Positions 37,362-46,882 of a stretch of 64,000 nt of DNA are shown in pieces (position 1 is the stretch's first letter; every line of letters begins with the position of its first letter). The position numbers and the translations under genes were made by a program. This DNA is from Mesorhizobium sp. B2-1-1 (GTDB lineage: Bacteria; Pseudomonadota; Alphaproteobacteria; Rhizobiales; Rhizobiaceae): assembly GCF_006442975.2 (NCBI RefSeq), contig NZ_CP083954.1, positions 62,001-126,000 of the forward strand, given 5' to 3'. The notes beneath the pieces were generated by a model that worked only from the letters and a program-made list of their open reading frames with translations, was not told the DNA's origin and made no database searches.

Positions 37362-38891
37362 ATGACAATCAACAGACGCGAATTGCTCGGATACGGTGCC
37401 GCCGCACTCGGGGCGACGGCCATCGGCCTGCCGAGGATCGCCGGGGCGGCGGCCGGCGAACTGACCATCGCCTACAATGTCAACCTGCCGTCCTGGGATC
37501 CGACCACCGGACCTTCGGCGGTCAACCCGACCATCCAGGGCCTCTACCAGTCGGTGTTCGATCAGTTCATCCCGCAGAAGCCGGACCTGTCCTTCGCGCC
37601 GGGGCTGCTCACCGAGTGGGGCTGGAATGACGACCGCACCAAGATCATGATGACGGTGCGCGAGGGCGTAACCTGGCATGACGGCTCGCCGTTCACGCCC
37701 GAGGACGTGGTCTGGTCGTTGCAGCGGGCCGGCGATGAAAAGACCGGCAACCCGATCCAGTTCGTGTGGAAGAACGTCAACAACTTCAAGATCGAGGGCA
37801 ACAAGATCACGGGCGATGTCGTGCAGTTCGACCCGGTCTACTTCAAGTGGATGTCGTTCCTCACGGGCTACATCATGCCGAAGGCCTATTACGAGAAGGT
37901 GGGCGCCGAAGGTTTCGAAAAGGCTCCGATCGGCACCGGCCCGTACATGGTCGAGAAGTTCGAACGCAACGCCTTCCTGCGGCTGAAGGCCAATCCGAAG
38001 TACTGGGGCGGCAAGCCGGCATTCGAGAACGTGACGATCAAATTCGTCACAGACGCGGCGAGCCGTGTCGCCGAAATCGAGTCCGGCTCCTCGCAGGTGA
38101 CGCTCGAGATTCCCTATGAGGAGTATGACCGCCTGATCGCCAAGGACGGCCTTGCCGGCTCGATCAAGAATGTTTCCGACATTGGCATGATCTTCTTCAA
38201 CGACGTCGAGGCGATGCTGGACAAGAACGTGCGCCAGGCAGCCGTCATGGCGGTCGACAAGGAGCTTCTGGTCAAGCGGCTGCTGCGCGGCTACGGCCAG
38301 CCGCTCGCCACGCTGGAAACGCCGGAATACGCGGCCTACGACGCGTCGATCAAGGTCGAGCACAATCCGGAAAAGGCCAAGCAATTGCTGGCCGCTTCCG
38401 GCTATTCGCCGGAGAAGCCGGTCAAGTTCACCATCCAGACGACCAAGGGCTTCAAGCCCAAGGACTACGAGATGATCCAGGCGATCGTCGGCATGTGGCG
38501 CAAGGTCGGCATCGAGGCCACCATTGAAGTCTACGAGATCGCCAAGCATTACGAATTGCGCGCCGCCGACAAGCTGGCGCCGGCGGCCTTCTACAACTGG
38601 GGCAACGCCATCGGCGACCCGACCACCTCGACCGGCTTTGCCATGTATGGACCGAGCCCGCACTCGGTGTGGGACAGCCAGGATCTGATCGACATGATCA
38701 ACCCGCTGTGGGGTGAGAAGGACGAGGCCAAGCGCATCGCCGGCTGGAAGGCGGTGGACAAATACATCGCCGAGCAAGCCTATGTGCTGCCGCTGATGCA
38801 GTATGCGCAGCCGATCGTGCATGCCAAGGGCGTCAACGTCGTGCAGCATGTGTCCGGCGCGCTGTTGCCGGCCCTGATGACCCCGGCCTGA
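37362..38891 (+). CDS. Family-5 ABC transporter substrate-binding protein (Tat-type signal)
   Basis: A 509-residue periplasmic receptor of the peptide/opine/nickel family. The N-terminus MTINRRELLGYGAAALGATA carries a twin-arginine-like signal. Typical family text follows: REGVTWHDGSPFTPEDVVWS (about residues 99-118), GTGPYMVEKFERN and ANPKYWGG. It is the first gene of a five-gene importer (to 42532) embedded in the aromatic cluster, so the ligand may be an aromatic amide, a conjugate or a peptide rather than a plain dipeptide. The ligand is inference. Confidence 0.9.
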   Translation: MTINRRELLGYGAAALGATAIGLPRIAGAAAGELTIAYNVNLPSWDPTTGPSAVNPTIQGLYQSVFDQFIPQKPDLSFAPGLLTEWGWNDDRTKIMMTVREGVTWHDGSPFTPEDVVWSLQRAGDEKTGNPIQFVWKNVNNFKIEGNKITGDVVQFDPVYFKWMSFLTGYIMPKAYYEKVGAEGFEKAPIGTGPYMVEKFERNAFLRLKANPKYWGGKPAFENVTIKFVTDAASRVAEIESGSSQVTLEIPYEEYDRLIAKDGLAGSIKNVSDIGMIFFNDVEAMLDKNVRQAAVMAVDKELLVKRLLRGYGQPLATLETPEYAAYDASIKVEHNPEKAKQLLAASGYSPEKPVKFTIQTTKGFKPKDYEMIQAIVGMWRKVGIEATIEVYEIAKHYELRAADKLAPAAFYNWGNAIGDPTTSTGFAMYGPSPHSVWDSQDLIDMINPLWGEKDEAKRIAGWKAVDKYIAEQAYVLPLMQYAQPIVHAKGVNVVQHVSGALLPALMTPA

Positions 38892-38934
38892 TATCGGCCG
38901 GGCTTGCCGCGCGCCGTCCATAGCGTCGGCGCGC
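38882..38934 (+). other. Double hairpin between binding protein and permease genes
   Basis: Two stems lie back to back: CCCGGCC with GGCCGGG (overlapping the stop codon) and GCGCGCCG with CGGCGCGC. There is no T tract. They probably stabilise the binding-protein mRNA or attenuate the permease part. Confidence 0.55.
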
Positions 38935-38979
38935 ATCTTCTTTCGGCATACGAGCCTCCGGGCTCCAGCAAAGATTTAC

Positions 38980-39987
38980 ATGCTCCTGCAACGGTTCCTG
39001 ATCCGTCTTTTGACGATGCTGATCACGCTGTTCGGCGTGGCCGTCGTCGTCTTTGTCGTGATCCGCATCGCTCCCGGCGATCCGATAGCCATGATGCTGC
39101 CGCCCGGCGCATCCGATGCCGATATCGCCCGGCTGCGGGCGCTCTACGGCCTCGACAAGACGATCATCGAGCAGTTCTTCATCTGGCTGTCCGGCGTCGT
39201 CAAAGGCGATTTCGGCACCTCGATCTCGCTTCGGCAAGACGTGCTCGGGCTTGTCTTCAACCGGCTGCCGGCAACGCTGGAGCTTGCCATCGTCGCGCTT
39301 GTCATGGCGGTGGCGATCGGGGGGACGACGGCCATCCTCGGCGCCCGCGAACGAGGCACGGCGGTGGAAGCCGGCATCGACATCGCCAGCGGGGCAGCAC
39401 TTTCCATTCCCGATTTCCTCTGGGGCCTGGTGCTGATCCTGCTGTTCGGCGTGCTGGTGCCGATCTTCGACATTTCCGGGCGGGTCTCGCCGCAGCTAGA
39501 CCTGCCCTTCGTCAGCCAGTTCTATCTGTTCGAAAGCTTGCTTCGGCTGCGCCTCGATCTCACATGGGATCTCCTGAAGCACATGCTGATGCCGGCGGTG
39601 GCATTGGCATTGCCGCTGGGGGCGATCATCTCGCAGCTGTTGAAACAGTCGCTGAAGGAAGTGCTCGACCTCGACTATGTCGTGCTGGCGCGGGTGAAGG
39701 GTTTTTCGGAAACGCAGGTCATCCTACGCGAGGCGCTGAAGAATGCCGCCCTGCCCACGCTGACGCTGGTCGGCGTGCAGTTCACCTTCCTGATCGGCGG
39801 CACGGTCATCGTCGAGCGGCTGTTTTCCTATGAGGGCCTCGGCAACATGGCGATCGACGCCGTCATCAACCGCGACCTGCCGCTGATCCAGGGCATCGTG
39901 CTGGTCTTCGCGCTGTTGTTCGTGCTGATCAATCTCGCCGTGGACATGATGTATGCGCTGCTCAATCCGAGGCTGCGCCATGGATGA
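38980..39987 (+). CDS. ABC transporter permease, DppB type
   Basis: A 335-residue inner-membrane protein starting MLLQRFLIRLLTMLITLFGV, with about six membrane helices and the EAA loop DYVVLARVKGFSETQV near residues 226-243. It forms the channel with the following permease. It overlaps the next gene by eight bases. Confidence 0.9.
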   Translation: MLLQRFLIRLLTMLITLFGVAVVVFVVIRIAPGDPIAMMLPPGASDADIARLRALYGLDKTIIEQFFIWLSGVVKGDFGTSISLRQDVLGLVFNRLPATLELAIVALVMAVAIGGTTAILGARERGTAVEAGIDIASGAALSIPDFLWGLVLILLFGVLVPIFDISGRVSPQLDLPFVSQFYLFESLLRLRLDLTWDLLKHMLMPAVALALPLGAIISQLLKQSLKEVLDLDYVVLARVKGFSETQVILREALKNAALPTLTLVGVQFTFLIGGTVIVERLFSYEGLGNMAIDAVINRDLPLIQGIVLVFALLFVLINLAVDMMYALLNPRLRHG

Positions 39988-40828
39988 GAGGCGCATCTCG
40001 AGACACGGCTCAAGCGCCAGGCTTTGGCTGGCCGGCGGCTGGCTGCTGCTGGTGCTGCTGGCGGCGATCCTGGCGCCGCTGGTCGCGCCGCGGGACCCGC
40101 TCGCGCAGGATCTTATGCTCGAACGTTTGCCGCCGTTCTGGCTCGATGGCGCGGAGCCCGGCTATTGGCTGGGCACCGACAGCCTCGGCCGGGATCTCTT
40201 GTCACGCCTGATCTTCGGCGGGCGCATCGCCTTCATCGTTGCGTTCGCCGCCGCCAGCGCCGCCTGCCTTGTCGGCTCGACCCTGGGCTTGATCGCTGGC
40301 TATTTCGGCGGCTGGGCCGACCGCATCATCTCGCGCATCGTCGATGTCTGGATGGCATTCCCGCCGGTGCTGTTCGCCATCCTTTTGGTTGCCGTGCTCG
40401 GCACGGGTTTGAGCTCTGTCATCCTGGCGATCGCGATCATCGACTGGACGCGTTTCTGCCGGGTCATCCGCGCCGAGGCGATGGGCCAGTCGCGCATGGA
40501 CTATGTCGAGAACGCCCGCATCGCCGGCTATGGCCGCATCGGCATCATGCTGCGCGAAGTGCTGCCCAATGTGGTGCCATCGATCGTGGCGCTGCTGTCG
40601 CTGGAAATGGGCATCGCCGTCATCGTCGAGGCGATCCTGTCCTTCGTCAACCTGTCGATCTCGACCGACGACCCGACCTGGGGCGGCATCATCGCCGAGG
40701 GCCGGCTGTCGATCCACCAGGCCTGGTGGGTGCTGGTATTCCCGCTGATCACGCTGATCCTGACCGTGCTGTCGTTCAGCCAGTTCGGCGAGGCGCTGAA
40801 GACACGTTTCGATCCGGTGCTGCGATGA
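39980..40828 (+). CDS. ABC transporter permease, DppC type
   Basis: A 282-residue permease (MDERRISRHGSSARLWLAGG) with the PGYWLGTDSLGRDLLSRLI motif that marks the DppC group and the EAA loop DYVENARIAGYGRIG. The start lies inside the end of the preceding gene and the stop overlaps the next start (ATGA), so the operon is tightly coupled. Confidence 0.9.
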   Translation: MDERRISRHGSSARLWLAGGWLLLVLLAAILAPLVAPRDPLAQDLMLERLPPFWLDGAEPGYWLGTDSLGRDLLSRLIFGGRIAFIVAFAAASAACLVGSTLGLIAGYFGGWADRIISRIVDVWMAFPPVLFAILLVAVLGTGLSSVILAIAIIDWTRFCRVIRAEAMGQSRMDYVENARIAGYGRIGIMLREVLPNVVPSIVALLSLEMGIAVIVEAILSFVNLSISTDDPTWGGIIAEGRLSIHQAWWVLVFPLITLILTVLSFSQFGEALKTRFDPVLR

Positions 40829-41703
40829 GCGCCTGTCTTGATATCAAGGAGTTGAGCGCCGTGCTGCCGAACGGCCAGCGCGTGCTGCGCTCGGTGTCGC
40901 TTGCCGTGCAGCCCGGCGAAGTGCGAGCACTGGTCGGTGAAAGCGGCGCCGGCAAGACGATGATCGGCAAGGCGGTACTTGGCGTCTTGCCGTCGAGCGT
41001 GCGCATCGTCGAGGGCGATATGCGGCTCGAGGGCGAAGACCTCGGCAAGCTCAACCCGAAGGCACGGCGCACGCTGATCGGCGCGCGCACCGCACTGATC
41101 CCGCAGGATCCGCTGACCGCGCTCAACCCGTCGCGCCGCATCGGCCCGCAAACGACCGACCGGCTGGTGCGCATCCTCGGCTGGAGCGGCGAGAGGGCCG
41201 AAACCCGCATCCGGCAATTGCTGGACGAGGTGCAGATCCGTGACCCCGACCGGGTACTGAAAAGCTACCCGCACGAGCTTTCCGGCGGCATGCGCCAGCG
41301 CGTGCTGATCGCCGCAGCCTTCGCCGCCGAGCCCCGGCTGATCGTCGCCGACGAGCCGACCACGGCGCTCGACGTCACCGTGCAGAAGCAGATCCTGCGG
41401 CTCATCGCTGCGTTGCAGCGCGAGCACGGCACGGCGATCCTGTTCGTCACCCACGACCTCGGCGTCGTCGCCAAGATCAGCCAGAAGGTCTCGGTGCTCT
41501 ATGCCGGCAAGGTCGTGGAAGAGGCCGAAACAGCTGCCCTCTTCGCGGCACCGCAGCACCCCTACACACGGGCACTGATGGCGGCAACGCCGCGCTACAC
41601 CGATCCCCTCGCCTCGCTAAAGCCGGTCGACGAGGCAGTGCTGGCCGGGCTTGCCACGGAGATTGCGGCCGCGGACCAGGCGTGGAGGCGACCGCATGGC
41701 TGA
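40825..41703 (+). CDS. ABC transporter ATP-binding protein, DppD type
   Basis: A 292-residue ATPase with Walker A GESGAGKT near residue 37, the Q-loop DPLTALNP, the signature LSGGMRQRV and Walker [12 protein letters not shown]. The C-terminal PYTRALMAATPR region is the oligopeptide-type extension. It overlaps the next ATPase gene by eight bases. Confidence 0.92.
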   Translation: MSACLDIKELSAVLPNGQRVLRSVSLAVQPGEVRALVGESGAGKTMIGKAVLGVLPSSVRIVEGDMRLEGEDLGKLNPKARRTLIGARTALIPQDPLTALNPSRRIGPQTTDRLVRILGWSGERAETRIRQLLDEVQIRDPDRVLKSYPHELSGGMRQRVLIAAAFAAEPRLIVADEPTTALDVTVQKQILRLIAALQREHGTAILFVTHDLGVVAKISQKVSVLYAGKVVEEAETAALFAAPQHPYTRALMAATPRYTDPLASLKPVDEAVLAGLATEIAAADQAWRRPHG

Positions 41704-42532
41704 GCCGCTGTTTTCCGTGCGCGGTCTGAAAGTCGCGCTGCCCGACATGACCCGCAAGCCGCTGATCGGCCGCGCGCCGCTGGCGGAAATCCTAAAAGGC
41801 CTGGACTTCGACCTGCCCAAGGGATCGGTGACCGGCATCGTCGGCGAGTCCGGATCCGGCAAGTCGACGCTCGGCCGTGCCCTGGTACGACTGCTGGAGC
41901 CCAGCGCCGGCAGCATCAGCTTCGACGGCATAGACATCACACATCTGCCAGAGGCGGAGTTGCGGCCGCTGCGCCGCGATCTGCAGATGATCTTCCAGGA
42001 TCCTATGTCGTCGCTCAACCCGCGCCGCACCATTGCCAGCATCATTGCCGCGCCGCTGAAGCAGAACGGGCTTGGCGACAATCTCAGGGACCGCGTGGCC
42101 GAGGCCTTGCAGCGCGTCGGCCTGCCGCAGAGCTTCGCCGGCCGCTACCGCCACGAACTGTCGGGCGGCCAGCGCCAGCGCGTCGGCATAGCGCGCGCGC
42201 TGGCGCTGGCGCCGAAATTCGTGCTGGCCGACGAGATCGTCTCCGGCCTCGACGTCTCGACGCAGGCGCAGATCCTCACCCTTCTGGAGAAACTGGCGGA
42301 GGAGATGGGGCTGACGGTCGCCTTGATCAGCCACGATCTGTCGGTCATCCGGCGGCTGTGCCGGCAGGTCATCGTCATGCGCGAAGGCAGGATCGTCGAA
42401 GCGAGCGCGACGGACGCTCTCTTCGAAAATCCCCGACAGACCTACACGCGCGACCTGATCGCGGCCATCCCACTGCCCGAAATCGACGACGGCTGGCTGG
42501 ATATTCCTTCCGCTGCCAAGGCTCCGACATGA
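41696..42532 (+). CDS. ABC transporter ATP-binding protein, DppF type
   Basis: A 278-residue ATPase with Walker A GESGSGKS near residue 46, the Q-loop DPMSSLNPRRT, the signature LSGGQRQRV and Walker B LADEIVSGLDVS. EIVS replaces the more usual EPTS, keeping the catalytic Glu. It ends the importer operon. Its stop overlaps an ATG (42529) of a frame that continues into the VOC gene, so translation may be linked. Confidence 0.92.
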   Translation: MAEPLFSVRGLKVALPDMTRKPLIGRAPLAEILKGLDFDLPKGSVTGIVGESGSGKSTLGRALVRLLEPSAGSISFDGIDITHLPEAELRPLRRDLQMIFQDPMSSLNPRRTIASIIAAPLKQNGLGDNLRDRVAEALQRVGLPQSFAGRYRHELSGGQRQRVGIARALALAPKFVLADEIVSGLDVSTQAQILTLLEKLAEEMGLTVALISHDLSVIRRLCRQVIVMREGRIVEASATDALFENPRQTYTRDLIAAIPLPEIDDGWLDIPSAAKAPT

Positions 42533-42612
42533 ATGCATACGCACGCCGAAAAGCGGGCTCGGATGTGCGACCGGCCAATGACAAAGCCCCGCCAAATGGA
42601 GGAGAAACTGAC

Positions 42613-43212
42613 ATGAAGACAACAATTCGAAATGCAGCACTCGCTGCCGCCATCCTCGGCAGCACCGGTGTGGCGGCAGCAAGCTCGATCCCCGGCATGC
42701 GCGGGCACGACCACACCGGCATCACGGTTCCCGACATGAAGCAGGCGGTCGATTTCTTCACCGACGTGGTCGGCTGCAAGAAGGCAATGTCGTTCGGCCC
42801 GTTCGCCGACGACAAGGGCACCTTCATGCAGGATCTTCTCGGCGTCGATCCGAAGGCTGTCATCGAGCAGGTCACCATGGTTCGCTGCGGCACGGGGTCG
42901 AACATAGAGCTGTTCAAATACACCGCGCCGGACCAGAAGGACCTGACACCGAAGAACAGCGACATTGGCGGTTTTCACATCGCCTTCTATGTCGACGACG
43001 TCGCGGCGGCGAAAGCCTATCTCGAGGCCAAGGGCGTAAAGACCAGGTTGGGGCCGCTGCCGGTCAAGGAAGGACCCGCCGCCGGCCAGACCATCCTTTA
43101 CTTCCAGGCGCCTTGGGGCTTGCAGCTGGAAGCGATCAGCTATCCCGACGGCATGGCTTACGAGAAGGGTGCCGAGACGGTGCTGTGGAGCCCGAAGAAC
43201 CCGGAAAAGTGA
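42613..43212 (+). CDS. VOC (glyoxalase/dioxygenase fold) protein with predicted signal peptide
   Basis: A 199-residue protein. The start ATG has AGGAGA seven bases upstream and opens a Sec signal peptide, AALAAAILGSTGVAAASS. The rest is a VOC domain pair: HDHTGITVPDMKQAVDFFTD (about residues 31-50) and FHIAFYVDDVAAAKAYLEAKG (about 119-139), with His at both metal positions and Glu in LQLEAI. VOC enzymes are metal-dependent isomerases, lyases or dioxygenases, normally cytoplasmic, so export is unusual. An in-frame ATG 28 codons upstream overlaps the previous stop and would hide the signal. The substrate is unknown. Confidence 0.8.
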   Translation: MKTTIRNAALAAAILGSTGVAAASSIPGMRGHDHTGITVPDMKQAVDFFTDVVGCKKAMSFGPFADDKGTFMQDLLGVDPKAVIEQVTMVRCGTGSNIELFKYTAPDQKDLTPKNSDIGGFHIAFYVDDVAAAKAYLEAKGVKTRLGPLPVKEGPAAGQTILYFQAPWGLQLEAISYPDGMAYEKGAETVLWSPKNPEK

Positions 43213-43284
43213 CCCCACGGGCCGCGCGTGCGGCGATGCGCGAGCGCGCGGTCCGCTATTTCGCATAATCGTTTCGGCATAAAA

Positions 43285-43298
43285 CTTTAAGCTTGAAA
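43285..43298. promoter_or_regulatory. Putative MarR-type operator, site b
   Basis: CTTTAAGCTTGAAA is a near-perfect dyad centred on AAGCTT, about 55 bases upstream of the monooxygenase/reductase start. It matches sites a, c and d. Confidence 0.6.
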
Positions 43299-43353
43299 TA
43301 CCTTGGCCCCGGCGCGATACTGAAATCAAGCAAGCGAAGAGGAGATCGCACAG

Positions 43354-45648
43354 ATGAAGGTTGCGGTTCTCGGCGGCGGACCAGCCGGCCTTTACTTCGC
43401 CATTTCGATGAAGCTGAGGGACGCCGCGCACGATGTGACGGTTTTCGAGCGTAATCGCGCCGACGACACGTTCGGCTGGGGCGTCGTTCTGTCAGCCGAA
43501 ACGCTTGAGAATCTGGCCAGGAACGATCCGGTCAGCGCCGTCTGGATCAAGAAGCATTTTGCGTATTGGGACGACATCGCCGTGGTCCATGACGGCGTGC
43601 GCACTGTATCCTCAGGCCACGGCTTCTGCGGCATCGGCCGCAAGCGGCTCTTGATCCTGTTACAACGGCGCGCACGCGAGCTCGGCGTCAAGCTGATGTT
43701 CGAGACCGACATCGCCGATCCCAAGCCCTATATGGAGACGCATGACCTGGTCGTCGCCGCAGACGGACTGAACTCCAGGGCGCGCAACAGCTTCGTCGAC
43801 ATCTTCAAGCCCGACATCGACACGCGCAAATGCAAGTTCGTGTGGCTCGGCACCCATCAGAAATTCGACGACGCTTTCACCTTCATCTTCGAAAAGACCG
43901 AGCATGGCTGGGTGTGGGCGCACGCCTACCAGTTCGACAGCGACACCGCGACCTTCATCGTCGAGTGCAGCGAACAGACCTGGGCCGCCTTCGGCTTCGG
44001 CGCCATGACGCAGCAGGAATCCATCGCCGTCTGCGAGCGCATCTTCGAAAAGCATCTTGGCGGCCACAAGCTGATGACCAATGCCAACCACATCAGGGGT
44101 TCGGCCTGGATCAATTTCCCGCGCGTGCTGTGCGAGCGCTGGTCGTTCGAGAACCTGGCGCTGATGGGCGACGCGGCGGCATCGGCGCATTTCTCGATCG
44201 GCTCCGGCACCAAGCTGGCGCTGGAAAGCGCTGTCGCGCTGGCCGAGTATGTCGAAACCGAACCGGACCTAAAGGCCGCATTCCGTAAATATGAGGATGC
44301 GCGCCGCACCGAGGTGCTGAAGCTGCAGTCGGCGGCGCGCAATTCGCTCGAATGGTTCGAGGAGGTCGAGCGCTATCTTGGCCTCGATCCGGTGCAGTTC
44401 AACTATTCGCTGCTGACCCGCTCGCAGCGCATCAGCCACGAAAACCTGCGGCTGCGCGACGCGGAGTGGCTTGAAAGCGCGGAGGAATGGTTCCAGCGCC
44501 AGGCGGGCGCCGGCGCCAACAGGCTGCGCCGCGCGCCGATGTTCGCGCCCTTCAAGCTGCGCGACATGCGGCTCAGCAACCGCGTGGTCGTCTCGCCGAT
44601 GGCGCAGTACAAGGCCGTCGACGGCTGCCCGACGGACTGGCATTTCACGCACTATGCCGAGCGTGCCAAGGGCGGCGCCGGGCTCATCTATATCGAGATG
44701 ACCTGCGTCAGCCCCGAAGGGCGGATCACGCCCGGCTGCCCGGGCTTCTATGCGCCCGAACATGAGGCGGCGTGGAAACGGCTGGTCGATTTCGTCCATA
44801 CCGAGACCGAGGCGAAGATCTGCGCACAGATCGGCCATTCCGGCGCCAAGGGTTCGACCCAGGTTGGGTGGGAAGGCACGGACGTGCCGCTCGCCTCGGG
44901 TAACTGGCCAGTCATGGCGGCATCGGCGGTCGCTTGGTCGCCGCAGAATCAGGTGCCGAAGACCATGGATCGCGCCGACATGGACAGAGTGCGCGACGAG
45001 TTCGTGGCTTCGGCTGAGATGGCCGACCGCTGCGGCTTCGACATGCTCGAGATCCACGCCGCGCACGGCTATCTCCTGTCGTCCTTCATCACGCCGGTCA
45101 CCAACCGGCGCACGGATGCGTATGGCGGTTCGCTGGAAAACCGCATGCGATATCCCCTTGAAATCTTTCGCGCCGTACGCGCCGCCTGGCCGGCGCAGAA
45201 GCCGATCTCAATGCGCATTTCGGCCAATGACTGGGTCGGCATCGAAGGCGTAACACCCGCCGACGCCGTCGAGATCGCGCGGCTGTTGCATGAGGCCGGC
45301 GTCGACATTTGCGACGTCTCGGCAGGACAAACTTCGGTGCTGGCAAAGCCGGTCTATGGCCGCATGTTCCAGACGCCGTTTTCCGACCGCATCCGCAACG
45401 AGGTCGGCATGGCGACGATGGCGGTCGGCAACATCTATGAGCCGGACCATGTCAATTCGATCCTGATGGCCGGCCGCGCCGACCTGGTGGCGCTGGCACG
45501 GCCGCATCTTGCCGATCCCTACTGGACGCTGCATGCGGCGGTGGCGCTCGGCGACCGTGGCGTGAAATGGCCGGATCCTTATCTGCCGGGGCGCGACCAG
45601 ATCTACCGACTGGCCGAACGCGACGCCGCAGCGGGGCTGAAAGTATGA
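43354..45648 (+). CDS. Anthraniloyl-CoA (or salicylyl-CoA) monooxygenase fused to old-yellow-enzyme reductase
   Basis: A 764-residue fusion. Residues 1 to about 385 form a flavin monooxygenase of the aromatic hydroxylase class: [12 protein letters not shown] at the N-terminus, and [18 protein letters not shown], the second FAD motif, near 270-287. Residues from about 396 form an old-yellow-enzyme domain: [19 protein letters not shown], the HAAH pair near 567-570 and [13 protein letters not shown]. This is the architecture of 2-aminobenzoyl-CoA monooxygenase/reductase of Azoarcus, which hydroxylates and then dearomatises anthraniloyl-CoA. Annotated relatives are also called salicylyl-CoA 5-hydroxylase. 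It heads an operon of beta-oxidation-type genes. Confidence 0.88.
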   Translation: MKVAVLGGGPAGLYFAISMKLRDAAHDVTVFERNRADDTFGWGVVLSAETLENLARNDPVSAVWIKKHFAYWDDIAVVHDGVRTVSSGHGFCGIGRKRLLILLQRRARELGVKLMFETDIADPKPYMETHDLVVAADGLNSRARNSFVDIFKPDIDTRKCKFVWLGTHQKFDDAFTFIFEKTEHGWVWAHAYQFDSDTATFIVECSEQTWAAFGFGAMTQQESIAVCERIFEKHLGGHKLMTNANHIRGSAWINFPRVLCERWSFENLALMGDAAASAHFSIGSGTKLALESAVALAEYVETEPDLKAAFRKYEDARRTEVLKLQSAARNSLEWFEEVERYLGLDPVQFNYSLLTRSQRISHENLRLRDAEWLESAEEWFQRQAGAGANRLRRAPMFAPFKLRDMRLSNRVVVSPMAQYKAVDGCPTDWHFTHYAERAKGGAGLIYIEMTCVSPEGRITPGCPGFYAPEHEAAWKRLVDFVHTETEAKICAQIGHSGAKGSTQVGWEGTDVPLASGNWPVMAASAVAWSPQNQVPKTMDRADMDRVRDEFVASAEMADRCGFDMLEIHAAHGYLLSSFITPVTNRRTDAYGGSLENRMRYPLEIFRAVRAAWPAQKPISMRISANDWVGIEGVTPADAVEIARLLHEAGVDICDVSAGQTSVLAKPVYGRMFQTPFSDRIRNEVGMATMAVGNIYEPDHVNSILMAGRADLVALARPHLADPYWTLHAAVALGDRGVKWPDPYLPGRDQIYRLAERDAAAGLKV

Positions 45649-46418
45649 CGGCCGCCGCGATGATCGCCGGCAGCCATGCCCTTGTCACCGGCGGCGGGTC
45701 TGGTGTCGGCCGAGCGATCGCTCTGGCGCTGGCTGGTGCCGGCATCGACGTCACCATATGCGGCCGCCGCGAGGCGGAGCTGGCCAAGGTGGCTGGCGAA
45801 AGCAAAGGCGTTTTCGCCATCACTGCCGATGTCACCAATGAGGCGGCGATGGCATCGCTTTACGAGACGGCGGAGGCCGCGCGCGGGCCGTTCGACATCG
45901 TCGTCGCCAATGCCGGCATGGCGGGCAGCACGCCGGCGCACAAGACCACGCTGGCCGACTGGCAGCGGACGCTGGACGTCAACCTGACCGGCGCTTTCCT
46001 GACGGTGAAGCCGGCGCTCGCCGGCATGGCCGCGCGCAAGGCGGGCCGCATCGTCTTCATCGCGTCTACCGCCGGACTGAAAGGCTACGCCTATGTCGCG
46101 CCTTACGTGGCGGCCAAGCATGGCGTCGTCGGCCTGATGCGGGCGCTGGCTGCCGAGACGGCGAAATCCGGCGTGACCGTCAATGCGGTGTGCCCGGGGT
46201 TTGTCGAGACGGACATGTTGGACGAGTCCATCGAGCGGATCGTTGAAAAAACCGGCCGTTCGACTGAACAGGCGCGGGCGAGCCTTGCCGCGACCAATCC
46301 ACAAGGCCGCTTCATCCAGCCGCAGGAAATTGCCGCCGCCGTGCTGTGGCTGTGCGGCGATGCGGCGGCGTCGATCACCGGACAGGCAATTTCGATCTCA
46401 GGAGGCGAAACATGGTAG
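45645..46418 (+). CDS. Short-chain dehydrogenase/reductase
   Basis: A 257-residue classical SDR: cofactor motif [12 protein letters not shown] near residues 15-26, NAGMAG near 90, catalytic Ser in FIASTAGL, and Tyr-x3-Lys in PYVAAKHG. The start overlaps the preceding stop (ATGA). In this operon it is the likely 3-hydroxyacyl-CoA dehydrogenase of the lower pathway, a role inferred from context. Confidence 0.9.
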   Translation: MTAAAMIAGSHALVTGGGSGVGRAIALALAGAGIDVTICGRREAELAKVAGESKGVFAITADVTNEAAMASLYETAEAARGPFDIVVANAGMAGSTPAHKTTLADWQRTLDVNLTGAFLTVKPALAGMAARKAGRIVFIASTAGLKGYAYVAPYVAAKHGVVGLMRALAAETAKSGVTVNAVCPGFVETDMLDESIERIVEKTGRSTEQARASLAATNPQGRFIQPQEIAAAVLWLCGDAAASITGQAISISGGETW

Positions 46419-46882
46419 CCGGCCCCCTGCCCGCGCCGTCGGGACCCGGCAAGGACCGCTTGCGGCTGTGGATCAGGCTGCTGCGCGCCTCGCGCACGAT
46501 CGAGGCCGAACTGCGCGAGCGGCTGAAGAAGGAATTCAACACGACGTTGCCGCGCTTCGACGTGATGGCCGCGCTCTACCGAGCGCCCGAAGGCATGCTG
46601 ATGAGCGATCTGTCGCGCTTCCTGCTGGTATCCAACGGCAATGTCACGGGCATCGTAGATCGGCTCGTATCCGAGGGGTTGGTCGCGCGCGCCCGCCGCA
46701 ATGGCGACCGCCGCACCTCGATGGTGCGGCTGACGGATGAGGGCTCGAAGTCCTTCGCAGTCATCGCTGCCGCTCACGAGGGCTGGGTCGGCGAATTGCT
46801 GGGCAAGGTGAGCGAGGACGACGCGCGCCGGCTGACCGGCATGCTGACCTCGTTCCGCAGCAACTGGGAGGGACGCGAATGA
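46412..46882 (+). CDS. MarR family transcriptional regulator (second copy)
   Basis: A 156-residue winged-helix regulator with [19 protein letters not shown], the recognition region [18 protein letters not shown] and the wing [16 protein letters not shown]. It starts inside the end of the SDR gene, after a clear AGGAGG, and its stop overlaps the enoyl-CoA hydratase start. Sitting inside the operon suggests autoregulation. It is the second candidate for the shared palindromic operator, and its ligand may be an aryl-CoA. Confidence 0.9.
   Translation: MVAGPLPAPSGPGKDRLRLWIRLLRASRTIEAELRERLKKEFNTTLPRFDVMAALYRAPEGMLMSDLSRFLLVSNGNVTGIVDRLVSEGLVARARRNGDRRTSMVRLTDEGSKSFAVIAAAHEGWVGELLGKVSEDDARRLTGMLTSFRSNWEGRE

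Noticed and set aside
43218..43255. GC-rich hairpin after the VOC gene as a terminator
   Set aside because: CCGCGCG and CGCGCGG can pair, but the loop is long and GC-rich and no T run follows, so termination is not convincing.
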